In this document: piece after piece, positions 1 through 6,140 of the stretch | How the letters are laid out: each line of letters starts with the position of its first letter | How positions within the stretch are numbered: the first letter of the stretch is position 1 | Source: an uncultured Acholeplasmataceae bacterium | GTDB taxonomy: Bacteria; Bacillota_I; Bacilli_A; Acholeplasmatales; Acholeplasmataceae | Length of the DNA stretch: 6,140 nt | Reading direction: 5' to 3' | NCBI GenBank assembly: GCA_937983315.1 | Contig: CALKAH010000150.1 | Span: 1 to 6,140, forward strand | Made by a program: the position numbers and the translations under genes | The notes under the pieces: model-generated | What the model was told of the DNA's origin: nothing | Databases searched by the model: none | What the model saw: only the letters and a program-made list of their open reading frames with translations

Positions 1-53
1 CATACGAGATCCGTATTCGGTGACTGGAGTTCAGACGTGTGCTCTTCCGATCT
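1..53 (+). other. Illumina sequencing adapter (untrimmed, non-genomic)
   Basis: Bases 1-10 match the 3' end of the Illumina P7 oligo (CATACGAGAT). Bases 11-19 sit where the sample index belongs, and bases 20-53 match the 34-base TruSeq read-2 adapter, which runs from GTGACTGGAG to CTTCCGATCT. This is library-construction sequence left at the contig end, not DNA of the organism. Read in the frame of the next gene it gives the peptide DWSSDVCSSDL, a well-known contaminant at the ends of predicted proteins. Any GTG start chosen at 37 for the following ORF is therefore false. The index slot looks 9 bases long, one more than the usual 8, so one base may be an error. Confidence 0.97.
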
Positions 54-54
54 G

Positions 55-381
55 TGGGGAAACCTGAATGCATCGATTCTTAATCATCCTCATTATCCCC
101 ATGTCTTAGTCGATAAGCTCTTGAATATTCCAGCATATCAGCTGCAATATGAAGACTATTTACGTGAATTGATCAATCCTAGTAACGCATATTTTTCATA
201 TGATGCCTTCTTGGCGATTTATCAAACCCAACAAGCCTTATATGATTCATATACATTACCATCGATGATGCCCCTTTCTTTTGGTTTAAGAAACATTGAA
301 AGTTATATGGATAGTAAAGTAGCATCGATTCAAGTACAATTAGATTATTACCACAATCATCCAGAAGATCGTGGATTTTAA
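55..381 (+). CDS. CotH-like protein, C-terminal fragment
   Basis: This is the 3' end of a gene cut by the contig end; only about 108 codons remain, ending in TAA at 379-381. The frame is open back through the adapter, but genomic sequence begins only at base 54, so no native start is present. The fragment resembles the C-terminal part of CotH-family proteins (spore-coat CotH and its relatives, atypical protein kinases). It has the 'L(V/I)DKLLxIPxYxxxYxxYLRELI' helix, then 'YFSYDAF', then a closing segment with 'FGLRNIESYMDSKVASIQVQLD', like the family's final helices that end in an 'R..I..QL' pattern. The kinase-like core and any signal peptide would lie upstream and are missing. It probably shares a transcript with the next gene, 12 bases downstream. 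The family call comes from pattern memory of a fragment, so it is moderate. Confidence 0.55.
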   Translation, partial: WGNLNASILNHPHYPHVLVDKLLNIPAYQLQYEDYLRELINPSNAYFSYDAFLAIYQTQQALYDSYTLPSMMPLSFGLRNIESYMDSKVASIQVQLDYYHNHPEDRGF

Positions 382-386
382 GGAGG
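381..386 (+). promoter_or_regulatory. Ribosome binding site AGGAGG for the DUF3052-like gene
   Basis: A perfect AGGAGG begins at the last base of the upstream TAA stop and lies 7 bases before ATG 394. It fixes that start and suggests the two genes are translationally linked. Confidence 0.85.
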
Positions 387-393
387 ATCAGAT

Positions 394-771
394 ATGGATG
401 CCAGCGTATATCAAAAAATGCGGGTTAAACCACAGACGGTTGGACGTTACTTTTATGCACCAAAAGACTATATCGAGATGACAAAATCACAGACACATAT
501 CGATTTTCTTGGTGATCATCCGACCTTTTTCCATCTTTTTGTGACATCACAAGAAGAATATGATACGCGCATACTTGACGTGCTTCCTCTATTGAAAGAT
601 CACAATTCAAGGCTATGGATCTCCTATAAAAAAGCAAGTAAAAACAAGACATATGACATCAACAGAGACACCTTTTTTGCATTAAGCAAAAGAGATGGAC
701 TCACACCATTTAGTAATGTTGCACTTGATCGAGAGTGGTCCTGTTTAGGGTTTAAAAAAGCCCAACAATAA
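394..771 (+). CDS. DUF3052-like small protein
   Basis: A soluble 125-residue protein with no signal peptide or membrane segment. It resembles the small DUF3052-like family, whose members have a 'LW(I/V)S(Y/W)xKK' strand, a 'D(I/L)xRD' motif and a terminal '(A/V)xDxxWSxLxF' motif. Here these are LWISYKK at residues 74-80, DINRD at 88-92 and ALDREWSCLGFK at 110-121. The N-terminus 'YQKMRVKP...FYAPKDYIE' matches the family opening (a K-[LM]-x-[IV]-KP segment followed by a small hydrophobic strand). The molecular function of the family is unknown to me. The start is set by AGGAGG at 381-386. It sits directly behind the CotH-like gene and probably shares its transcript. No convincing terminator follows; the next promoter begins 4 bases after the stop. 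Confidence 0.7.
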   Translation: MDASVYQKMRVKPQTVGRYFYAPKDYIEMTKSQTHIDFLGDHPTFFHLFVTSQEEYDTRILDVLPLLKDHNSRLWISYKKASKNKTYDINRDTFFALSKRDGLTPFSNVALDREWSCLGFKKAQQ

Positions 772-774
772 CAC

Positions 775-802
775 TTGTTTTCTATGCTTCACATGTTATA
801 AT
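775..802 (+). promoter_or_regulatory. Extended -10 promoter for the UPF0316 gene
   Basis: TATAAT at 797-802 is preceded by TG at 794-795, giving a TGnTATAAT extended -10. A weak -35, TTGTTT, lies at 775-780 with 16-base spacing. Transcription would start near 809, leaving a leader of only about 14 bases before ATG 823. That leader includes GGGTGAT, which can act as the ribosome binding site. This placement favours 823 as the ancestral start of the gene. Confidence 0.7.
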
Positions 803-822
803 TGATAAGGGTGATGATTCAT

Positions 823-876
823 ATGTTTGATCAAATTTAGGCGTTATTAACATCAGTTCCTCTATGGGAACTCATC
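823..876 (+). other. 5' extension of the UPF0316 gene, interrupted by in-frame TAG at 838-840
   Basis: Read in the frame of the following CDS, ATG 823 gives MFDQI, then TAG, then ALLTSVPLWELI, and runs straight into the recognised protein at M877. Family members normally start about 15-20 residues before the segment corresponding to M877, often with a 'LL...P...LIFxAKxIxVxxGTxR' pattern, so this extension looks like the true N-terminus. ATG 823 has a ribosome binding site (AAGGGTGAT, 807-815) and is about 14 bases downstream of a good promoter. Between the TAG and 877 there is no ATG, GTG or TTG in this frame. The TAG may be a sequencing error, a real nonsense mutation, or a read-through site. 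Confidence 0.65.
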
Positions 877-1386
877 ATGATCTTTTCAGCTAAGATCATT
901 GAAGTCACGATCGGTACGATGCGTGTTATATTAATCACAAAAGGTTACCGTAAACCGGGAACTGTTTTAGCCATCTTTGAAATCTTACTATGGGTCTTTA
1001 TCGCATCACGTGTCATCATGGGGATTGTTGATTATCCCATGAAAGGTATCGTTTACTCTCTAGGTTTCGCGTTTGGTGTCTATGTTGGGTCACTCCTTGA
1101 AACACGTCTAGCTGTTGGTAAAATTTTAATTTATGTCATTGTTGACCATGACTCAGGAAAGATCATTTGTGATGCACTACGCATGGGTGGTCATGGTGTG
1201 ACAACACTGGATGCTCACGGAAAAGATTCTGACCGTATGGTTCTTATGATCTTTGCGAATCGTAAGAACAAACAAACCATTATTGATATCGTTGAAGGAC
1301 TTAATGATAAAGCACTCATTGTCTCCAATGAGGTTTCCATCTTACAGGGTGGTTATGTGAGTCCATGGCGAAAGATAGGCAAGTAA
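877..1386 (+). CDS. UPF0316 membrane protein (DUF5698 + DUF2179)
   Basis: This is an integral membrane protein of the UPF0316 family (B. subtilis YebE-like), whose function is not established. In the 169 residues starting at 877, the membrane half (DUF5698) holds segment 1 (about residues 1-20, with the family's 'AKxIxVxxGTxRVI' signature), segment 2 (about 29-51) and segment 3 (about 55-73), followed by the conserved 'G..LE..LA.G' stretch. The cytoplasmic half (DUF2179, about 83-165) has the 'G.GVTTLDAHG.DSDR' motif and the 'SNEVSILQGGYV' end. As bounded here it lacks about 18 N-terminal residues, which are encoded from ATG 823 but cut off by the TAG at 838. Start 877 has only a weak GGGA (866-869) upstream. 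A protein from 877 would have a shortened first membrane segment, so the gene may be inactive, misread at one base, or read through. Confidence 0.85.
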   Translation: MIFSAKIIEVTIGTMRVILITKGYRKPGTVLAIFEILLWVFIASRVIMGIVDYPMKGIVYSLGFAFGVYVGSLLETRLAVGKILIYVIVDHDSGKIICDALRMGGHGVTTLDAHGKDSDRMVLMIFANRKNKQTIIDIVEGLNDKALIVSNEVSILQGGYVSPWRKIGK

Positions 1387-1394
1387 TTTTGCAC

Positions 1395-1422
1395 TTGAAA
1401 TTCACGTTGTTTCGTGTATAAT
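1395..1422 (+). promoter_or_regulatory. Promoter of the tRNA-Val gene
   Basis: TTGAAA at 1395-1400 and a perfect TATAAT at 1417-1422 are separated by 16 bases. The -10 ends 10 bases before the mature tRNA, so the precursor would have only a short 5' leader for RNase P. The promoter lies directly after the UPF0316 stop codon. Confidence 0.85.
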
Positions 1423-1432
1423 AGTAATGGTT

Positions 1433-1507
1433 GGAGTTATAGCTCAGCGGGAGAGCACCTGCTTGACGTGCAGGGGGTCTAGGGTTCAAATCCCTATAAC
1501 TCCACCA
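1433..1507 (+). tRNA. tRNA-Val (anticodon GAC)
   Basis: A complete 75-base cloverleaf. The acceptor stem GGAGTTA (1433-1439) pairs with TAACTCC (1497-1503), the D stem is GCTC/GAGC, the anticodon stem CCTGC/GCAGG encloses the loop TTGACGT, and the T stem TAGGG/CCCTA encloses TTCAAAT. Anticodon GAC reads the valine codons GUC and GUU. The discriminator is A1504 and the CCA end is encoded (1505-1507), as is common in Firmicutes. The gene stands alone with its own promoter and terminator, and is convergent with groEL. Confidence 0.97.
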
Positions 1508-1522
1508 TGCTTTTTAATCATT

Positions 1523-1544
1523 AAGGTCAAGTTGACCTTTTTTT
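1523..1544 (+). terminator. Terminator of the tRNA-Val gene
   Basis: AAGGTC (1523-1528) pairs with GACCTT (1534-1539) around a 5-base loop and is followed by an uninterrupted T run to 1544. It is a standard rho-independent terminator in the tRNA direction, 16 bases after the CCA end. Confidence 0.9.
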
Positions 1545-1551
1545 GTTGATC

Positions 1552-1577
1552 AAAGTAAAAAGCCGTAATCATACGGC

Positions 1578-1580
<3 letters not shown>
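1552..1580 (-). terminator. Terminator of the groES-groEL operon
   Basis: Read on the minus strand, AAGCCGTA pairs perfectly with TACGGCTT (8 bp, + strand 1560-1567 and 1572-1579) around a 4-base loop, followed by TTTTACTTT. The 5' arm starts inside the groEL TAA stop codon (1578-1580), so the hairpin can form only after ribosomes leave the end of the gene. Together with the tRNA terminator it insulates the convergent units. Confidence 0.88.
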
Positions 1581-3459
<1,879 letters not shown>

Positions 3460-3466
3460 ATCTTTT

Positions 3467-3472
3467 CCTCCT
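3467..3472 (-). promoter_or_regulatory. Ribosome binding site that fixes the groES start
   Basis: AGGAGG on the minus strand, 7 bases before ATG 3459. It decides in favour of the 86-residue GroES over the longer open frame that begins at 3564. Confidence 0.92.
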
Positions 3473-3474
3473 AT

Positions 3475-3501
3475 CTGGCACTCATTAGTTATTAGTGCCA
3501 A
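3475..3501 (-). promoter_or_regulatory. CIRCE-like operator (HrcA site) of groESL
   Basis: The inverted repeat has 9-base arms with the exact 9-base CIRCE spacing. Against the consensus TTAGCACTC-N9-GAGTGCTAA, the arms here are CTGGCACTC and TAGTGCCAA, which is 7 of 9 in each. Two of the changes compensate (A to G in one arm, T to C in the other), keeping the symmetry TGGCACT...AGTGCCA. It lies in the 5' leader, just after the predicted transcription start and before the groES ribosome binding site, where HrcA represses heat-shock operons. No hrcA gene is in the window. Confidence 0.88.
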
Positions 3502-3511
3502 TTCGATTATT

Positions 3512-3540
3512 ATTATAATCATATCAATTTTCTTTGTCAA
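3512..3540 (-). promoter_or_regulatory. Consensus sigma-A promoter of groES-groEL
   Basis: On the minus strand, TTGACA (+ strand 3535-3540) and TATAAT (+ strand 3512-3517) are both perfect and separated by 17 bases. The predicted start is near 3505, a few bases before the CIRCE-like operator. A promoter this strong held back by a repressor is the usual arrangement for groESL in Firmicutes. Confidence 0.93.
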
Positions 3541-3561
3541 GAGGGATAAATTCAAAAAATG

Positions 3562-3577
3562 CATATCTTAAGATATG
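3562..3577. promoter_or_regulatory. Perfect 16-bp palindrome, possible operator for nfnAB
   Basis: CATATCTTAAGATATG is a perfect inverted repeat with no spacer. It ends 10 bases before the -10 of the nfnA promoter (TATAAT, 3588-3593), so it covers the place of the -35 hexamer, which is otherwise poor. It lies about 21 bases upstream of the groES -35 on the other strand. This position suits binding of a dimeric repressor or a redox sensor. It does not match the Rex consensus or CIRCE, and I cannot name the regulator. There is no T run and no loop, so it is not a terminator. Confidence 0.5.
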
Positions 3578-3587
3578 GTGTATCGGT

Positions 3588-3593
3588 TATAAT
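3588..3593 (+). promoter_or_regulatory. Putative -10 box of the nfnAB promoter
   Basis: A perfect TATAAT lies 26 bases before ATG 3620, with a predicted start near 3600. The -35 window (about 3565-3570, ATCTTA) is far from consensus and falls inside the palindrome at 3562-3577. This suggests a regulated rather than a constitutive promoter. Confidence 0.6.
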
Positions 3594-3619
3594 AAAAGGA
3601 GAAAGATGCAGGGGATATT

Positions 3620-4453
3620 ATGTACTTGATTAAAGAGAAAAGGTTACTTACACCACATGTCACAAAAATGGTCATTGATGCACCTTTGATCACGAAGCAT
3701 GCCAAACCAGGGCAATTCGTGATGATTCGTATTCATGAACATGGGGAAAGAATTCCATTGACGATTGCATCAAGCGATCCCATTGATGGGAGTATCACCA
3801 TCATTTTTCAAGTTGTTGGTGCATCAACCTATGAACTTAATCAATTAGTTGAAGGCGATTCAATTTTGGATGTGGCTGGTCCCCTCGGTAAACCATCTGA
3901 ACTTGATCACTTAAAACGTGTGATTTTAATCGGTGGTGGTGTCGGATGTGCGATTTTATATCCGATTGCACAAACACTCCATCAACAAGGTTGTGAAATT
4001 GATACGATTATTGGATTTAGAGATCAATCTTTAATCTTTCTGGAAGATGATTTTATTAACTTATCAAGTCGTTTTACACTCTTAACCAATGATGGATCGT
4101 ATGGTAAAAAAGGATATGTGACTGATCGATTACAAGAGATTTTATCTGAAGATTCGAATTATGACGAAGTGATTGCGATTGGACCCATTCTGATGATGAA
4201 AGCAGTCAGCGAGATGACAAAGCCCTATGGCATCAAAACAATTGTTTCTATGAATCCCATCATGGTCGATGGGACAGGTATGTGTGGAGGTTGCCGTATT
4301 AAAGTTGGCGACTCCATGAAGTTTGCATGCGTGGATGGTCCTGAATTTGATGGACATCACGTCGATTTTGATTTAGCCATCAAACGAAATCTGATGTATC
4401 AAAAAGATGAAAAAAAACAGATGGATGACATTAAAGGGGGAGTCAAATCATGA
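3620..4453 (+). CDS. nfnA: NfnA: NADH-dependent ferredoxin:NADP+ oxidoreductase, small subunit
   Basis: This is the NAD(H)-binding subunit of the cytosolic, flavin-based electron-bifurcating transhydrogenase NfnAB. The complex reversibly couples NADH and two reduced ferredoxins to formation of two NADPH. The 277-residue protein has a PyrK/ferredoxin-reductase fold. The FAD-domain motifs are GQFVMIR near 31-37, RIPLTIAS at 44-51 and GPLG at 86-89. The NAD-domain motif is GGGVGCAILYPIA at 104-116. A C-terminal [2Fe-2S] segment carries C221, C224 and C236 in GMCGGCR...FACVDGPEFDGH. Only three cysteines are present; D216 stands where PyrK has its first Cys, which fits the Asp/3-Cys ligation reported for NfnA and separates it from dihydroorotate dehydrogenase PyrK. 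No pyrD is nearby. The ribosome binding site is AGGGGA at 3610-3615. Its TGA stop overlaps the nfnB ATG. The tail after about residue 258 is lysine-rich. Older names for homologues are SudB and sulfide dehydrogenase beta subunit. Confidence 0.93.
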   Translation: MYLIKEKRLLTPHVTKMVIDAPLITKHAKPGQFVMIRIHEHGERIPLTIASSDPIDGSITIIFQVVGASTYELNQLVEGDSILDVAGPLGKPSELDHLKRVILIGGGVGCAILYPIAQTLHQQGCEIDTIIGFRDQSLIFLEDDFINLSSRFTLLTNDGSYGKKGYVTDRLQEILSEDSNYDEVIAIGPILMMKAVSEMTKPYGIKTIVSMNPIMVDGTGMCGGCRIKVGDSMKFACVDGPEFDGHHVDFDLAIKRNLMYQKDEKKQMDDIKGGVKS

Positions 4454-5826
4454 AGATGATCGATCGGACCCCGATGCGCACGATACCGATGCATCAACGA
4501 ACTTCTACATTTGAAGAAGTCAATCTTGGTTACTCCAAGGAAGAAGCCATCCAAGAAGCATCGCGTTGCTTAGATTGCAAGCATCAGCCATGTGTCAATG
4601 GCTGTCCAGTAGGTATTGATATTCCGGGTTTTATAAAAATGGTTGAACAAGATCGAATGGATGAAGCTTATCGCATCATTCAAGGATCATCATGTCTACC
4701 TGCAGTGTGTGGACGAGTTTGTCCTCAAGAAACACAGTGTGAAGCTTTATGTGTACGTGGCATGAAAGGTGAACCGGTGGCGATTGGACATCTTGAACGT
4801 TATGTTGCAGATACTTATTATCAAAACATGCACCATGAACAATCGATTGAACTCAAGCCAAAAAAAATTGCGGTTGTGGGTTCAGGTCCCGCAGGATTAT
4901 CCTTTGCACATGATGTGATCAAAGCAGGATATCAGGTTGATATCTATGAAGCACTTCATACCGCGGGGGGTGTCTTATCCTATGGTATTCCATCCTTTCG
5001 TTTACCGAAGGATGTTGTCAAGCGCGAAGTTGACCGTTTAATAGAACAAGGTGTCCATCTCTATACAGATGTCATCATCGGTAAAACCTTAATGCTTGAT
5101 GATTTACATAAGATGGGCTATCAAGCTATCTTTATAGGAACAGGTGCAGGATTACCTAAATTTATGAATATTCCCGGTGAAATGCTCAATGGTGTTTACT
5201 CTGCCAATGAGTTTTTAACACGCATGAACTTAATGAAAGCGTATGACCCACTCAGTGTCACTCCGATTAAAAAAGGGAAACGTGTCGCAGTCATTGGTGG
5301 AGGAAATGTTGCACTCGATGCAGCACGTGCTGCAAGAAGATTAGGTGCAGACATTGTTTATTTAATTTATCGTCGCAGTATGCAAGAAATTCCAGCTCGT
5401 CATGAAGAAGTTGAGCATGCGATTGAAGAAGGTATTATCTTTAAACTCTTGACACAAATCAAAGAAATTCATGGTGATGATGAAGGATTTGTTAAATCGA
5501 TAGTATGCTGTGAAATGATTTTAGGTGAACCTGATGAATCAGGAAGACGTCGTCCCATTGAAAATCCCAAAAAAATGATGGTCTTTCACGTCGATGAAGT
5601 GATCATGGCTATCGGGACGACACCCAATCCGCTGATCACATCCAATCAACATGGATTAAACACCACTTCACAGGGATGTTTAGTCGTTAATCAAGTAACC
5701 AATGAAACATCGATACCCATGGTTTTTGCAGGTGGCGATGTTGTCACAGGATCAGCAACCGTGATTTTAGCGATGGAAGCAGGACGACAAGCAGCGAAAG
5801 CTGTTATCGAGCGACTCGAGGGCTAA
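4450..5826 (+). CDS. nfnB: NfnB: NADH-dependent ferredoxin:NADP+ oxidoreductase, large subunit (GltA-like)
   Basis: This is the NADP(H)- and ferredoxin-linked subunit carrying the bifurcating FAD. It is often annotated as 'glutamate synthase (NADPH), homotetrameric' (GltA) because it resembles the GltB/D small subunit. The 458 residues are near the usual length. The N-terminal iron-sulfur domain has C40, C43, C48 and C52 (CLDCKHQPCVNGCP), then C87, C91, C97 and C101 with the conserved VCGRVCPQE. An extra C82 replaces a residue that is usually Ser. The FAD Rossmann motif GSGPAG is at 144-149, 'GGVLSYGIPSFRLPK' follows, the NADP motif GGGNVALDAA starts at 283, YRRS (307-310) may contact the NADP 2'-phosphate, and the FAD-closing motif GGDVVTGSATVILAMEAG starts at 428. 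GGGGGAG (4436-4442) precedes the start, and the ATGA overlap with nfnA implies coupled translation and 1:1 subunits. No glutamate synthase large subunit is present. Confidence 0.95.
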   Translation: MKMIDRTPMRTIPMHQRTSTFEEVNLGYSKEEAIQEASRCLDCKHQPCVNGCPVGIDIPGFIKMVEQDRMDEAYRIIQGSSCLPAVCGRVCPQETQCEALCVRGMKGEPVAIGHLERYVADTYYQNMHHEQSIELKPKKIAVVGSGPAGLSFAHDVIKAGYQVDIYEALHTAGGVLSYGIPSFRLPKDVVKREVDRLIEQGVHLYTDVIIGKTLMLDDLHKMGYQAIFIGTGAGLPKFMNIPGEMLNGVYSANEFLTRMNLMKAYDPLSVTPIKKGKRVAVIGGGNVALDAARAARRLGADIVYLIYRRSMQEIPARHEEVEHAIEEGIIFKLLTQIKEIHGDDEGFVKSIVCCEMILGEPDESGRRRPIENPKKMMVFHVDEVIMAIGTTPNPLITSNQHGLNTTSQGCLVVNQVTNETSIPMVFAGGDVVTGSATVILAMEAGRQAAKAVIERLEG

Positions 5827-5841
5827 AACATCCTTGATTTC

Positions 5842-5870
5842 TTGTCTAATGTGATACTTTATGGTAACAT
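5842..5870 (+). promoter_or_regulatory. Putative promoter of the riboswitch-ATPase unit
   Basis: TTGTCT (5842-5847) and TAACAT (5865-5870) are 17 bases apart, with TG at 5862-5863 giving an extended -10. The predicted start, near 5876-5877, falls directly at the first bases of the riboswitch aptamer, which supports the call although both hexamers are imperfect. Confidence 0.6.
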
Positions 5871-5877
5871 AAAAGGG

Positions 5878-5961
5878 AAAAGGGGAGTAGTTTTCCTGAA
5901 TTAGTCGTCACCACGGCTTTTGCCCGGCTAATTCCAAGCACACCTTGTAACGAGACCTTTC
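5878..5961 (+). ncRNA. yybP-ykoY (Mn2+-sensing) riboswitch aptamer
   Basis: The sequence carries the class's conserved elements in order: AAAGGGGAGTAG (5879-5890), GTCGTCA (5904-5910), CCCGGCTAA (5923-5931) and GAGACCTTT (5952-5960). P1 forms from AAAGG (5879-5883) with CCTTT (5956-5960). The long stem forms from GAATTAG (5898-5904) with CTAATTC (5928-5934) and is capped by the hairpin GGC-TTTT-GCC (5915-5924). A small CAAG/CTTG hairpin (5935-5947) precedes the closing GAGACC. Members of this class bind Mn2+ and turn on metal exporters. The 3' strand of P1 is shared with the terminator that follows, and the downstream gene is a P-type cation ATPase, as expected. Confidence 0.93.
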
Positions 5962-5986
5962 AGGGATACTCTAGAAAGGTTTTTTC
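5955..5986 (+). terminator. Switching terminator of the Mn2+ riboswitch
   Basis: ACCTTTC (5955-5961) can pair with GAAAGGT (5974-5980), followed by a run of T (5980-5985). The left arm is also the 3' strand of aptamer P1. Metal binding that stabilises P1 would prevent the terminator, so this should be an ON switch: high Mn2+ permits transcription of the ATPase. Confidence 0.88.
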
Positions 5987-6007
5987 TTTAGGAAAAGGAG
6001 CCACATC

Positions 6008-6140
6008 ATGAACAAATATGCTTATCAATGGTCCAAAGAATTACTCGAAACATCGCTCAACACTCATCTTGATCGCGGTCTATCTGAACATGAAGCAGAG
6101 AAACGACTCACTGAACGCGGTAAAAATCAATTAGATGAAG
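6008..6140 (+). CDS. P-type cation-transporting ATPase, N-terminal fragment (probable Mn2+/Ca2+ exporter)
   Basis: Only the first 44 codons are in the window; the gene runs off the end. The translation starts MNKYAYQWSKELLETSLNTH and continues with 'RGLSEHEAEKRLTERGKNQLDE'. This is the cation-ATPase N-terminal domain signature (GLS..EA..RL...G.N.L) of P-type ATPases of the SERCA/PMR1-like (P2) group. The catalytic DKTG motif and membrane segments would lie downstream. The start is fixed by AAAAGGAG at 5993-6000, 7 bases before ATG. The Mn2+ riboswitch in its leader points to manganese efflux, as for the riboswitch-controlled P-type ATPase YoaB of Lactococcus. The substrate is inferred from this context only. 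Confidence 0.88.
   Translation, partial: MNKYAYQWSKELLETSLNTHLDRGLSEHEAEKRLTERGKNQLDE

Noticed and set aside
37..54. GTG start codon for the first ORF
   Set aside because: It lies inside the sequencing adapter, so the ORF has no real start in this window.
748..790. Hairpin GGGTTT-AAAA-AAGCCC as a terminator of the DUF3052-like gene
   Set aside because: It lies inside the coding end, is only 6 bp with a wobble pair, and has no T run directly after it.
3460..3564. N-terminal extension of groES (35 more residues)
   Set aside because: It would translate the CIRCE-like operator and the -10 region; the family N-terminus and AGGAGG place the start at 3459.
3606..3629. Seven-codon ORF (MQGILCT) overlapping the nfnA start, with AGGAG upstream, as a leader peptide
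   Set aside because: The predicted transcription start near 3600 removes most of its ribosome binding site, and such short ORFs arise by chance.
3620..5826. Assignment as PyrK plus the glutamate synthase small subunit
   Set aside because: The adjacent, overlapping pair, the three-Cys/Asp cluster in the first protein and the absence of pyrD and the glutamate synthase large subunit all point to NfnAB.

Overview
The window looks like the end of a draft contig from a low-GC Firmicute, most likely Erysipelotrichia-like. The evidence is AT-rich coding with AGGAGG-type ribosome binding sites, canonical TTGACA/TATAAT promoters, a CIRCE-like operator at groESL, a tRNA with an encoded CCA end, and an NfnAB enzyme typical of anaerobes. 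The code appears standard: TGG encodes Trp, TGA ends nfnA, and the other complete genes end in TAA. The placement at class level is inferred from protein resemblance and was not computed.

Layout. Bases 1-53 are not genomic; they are the untrimmed Illumina P7/index/read-2 adapter. Genomic sequence starts at base 54, inside the 3' end of a CotH-like gene (55-381), which is closely followed by a small DUF3052-like gene (394-771). An extended -10 promoter then leads into a UPF0316 (DUF5698/DUF2179) membrane protein. Its full-length frame from ATG 823 carries an in-frame TAG at 838-840, so the intact part starts at 877. Next come a tRNA-Val(GAC) gene with its own promoter and terminator (1395-1544) and, convergent to it on the minus strand, the chaperonin operon groES-groEL (3459 down to 1578). 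That operon has a perfect consensus promoter, a CIRCE-like HrcA operator and a terminator that includes the groEL stop codon.

Divergent from groES, an intergenic region with a perfect 16-bp palindrome precedes nfnA-nfnB (3620-5826). These encode the two subunits of the electron-bifurcating NADH-dependent ferredoxin:NADP+ oxidoreductase and overlap by ATGA. The window ends with a yybP-ykoY (Mn2+) riboswitch and its switching terminator (5878-5986), ahead of the first 44 codons of a P-type cation ATPase, probably a Mn2+/Ca2+ exporter.

The genes are mostly separate units: protein folding (groESL, heat-shock controlled), redox balance (nfnAB), metal homeostasis (riboswitch and ATPase) and translation (tRNA-Val). 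I see no mobile element, CRISPR array or clearly new multi-gene system. The points that most deserve a second look are the adapter artefact, the amber codon in the UPF0316 gene, the palindrome at the nfn promoter, the riboswitch/ATPase pair, and the shortened GroES and GroEL.
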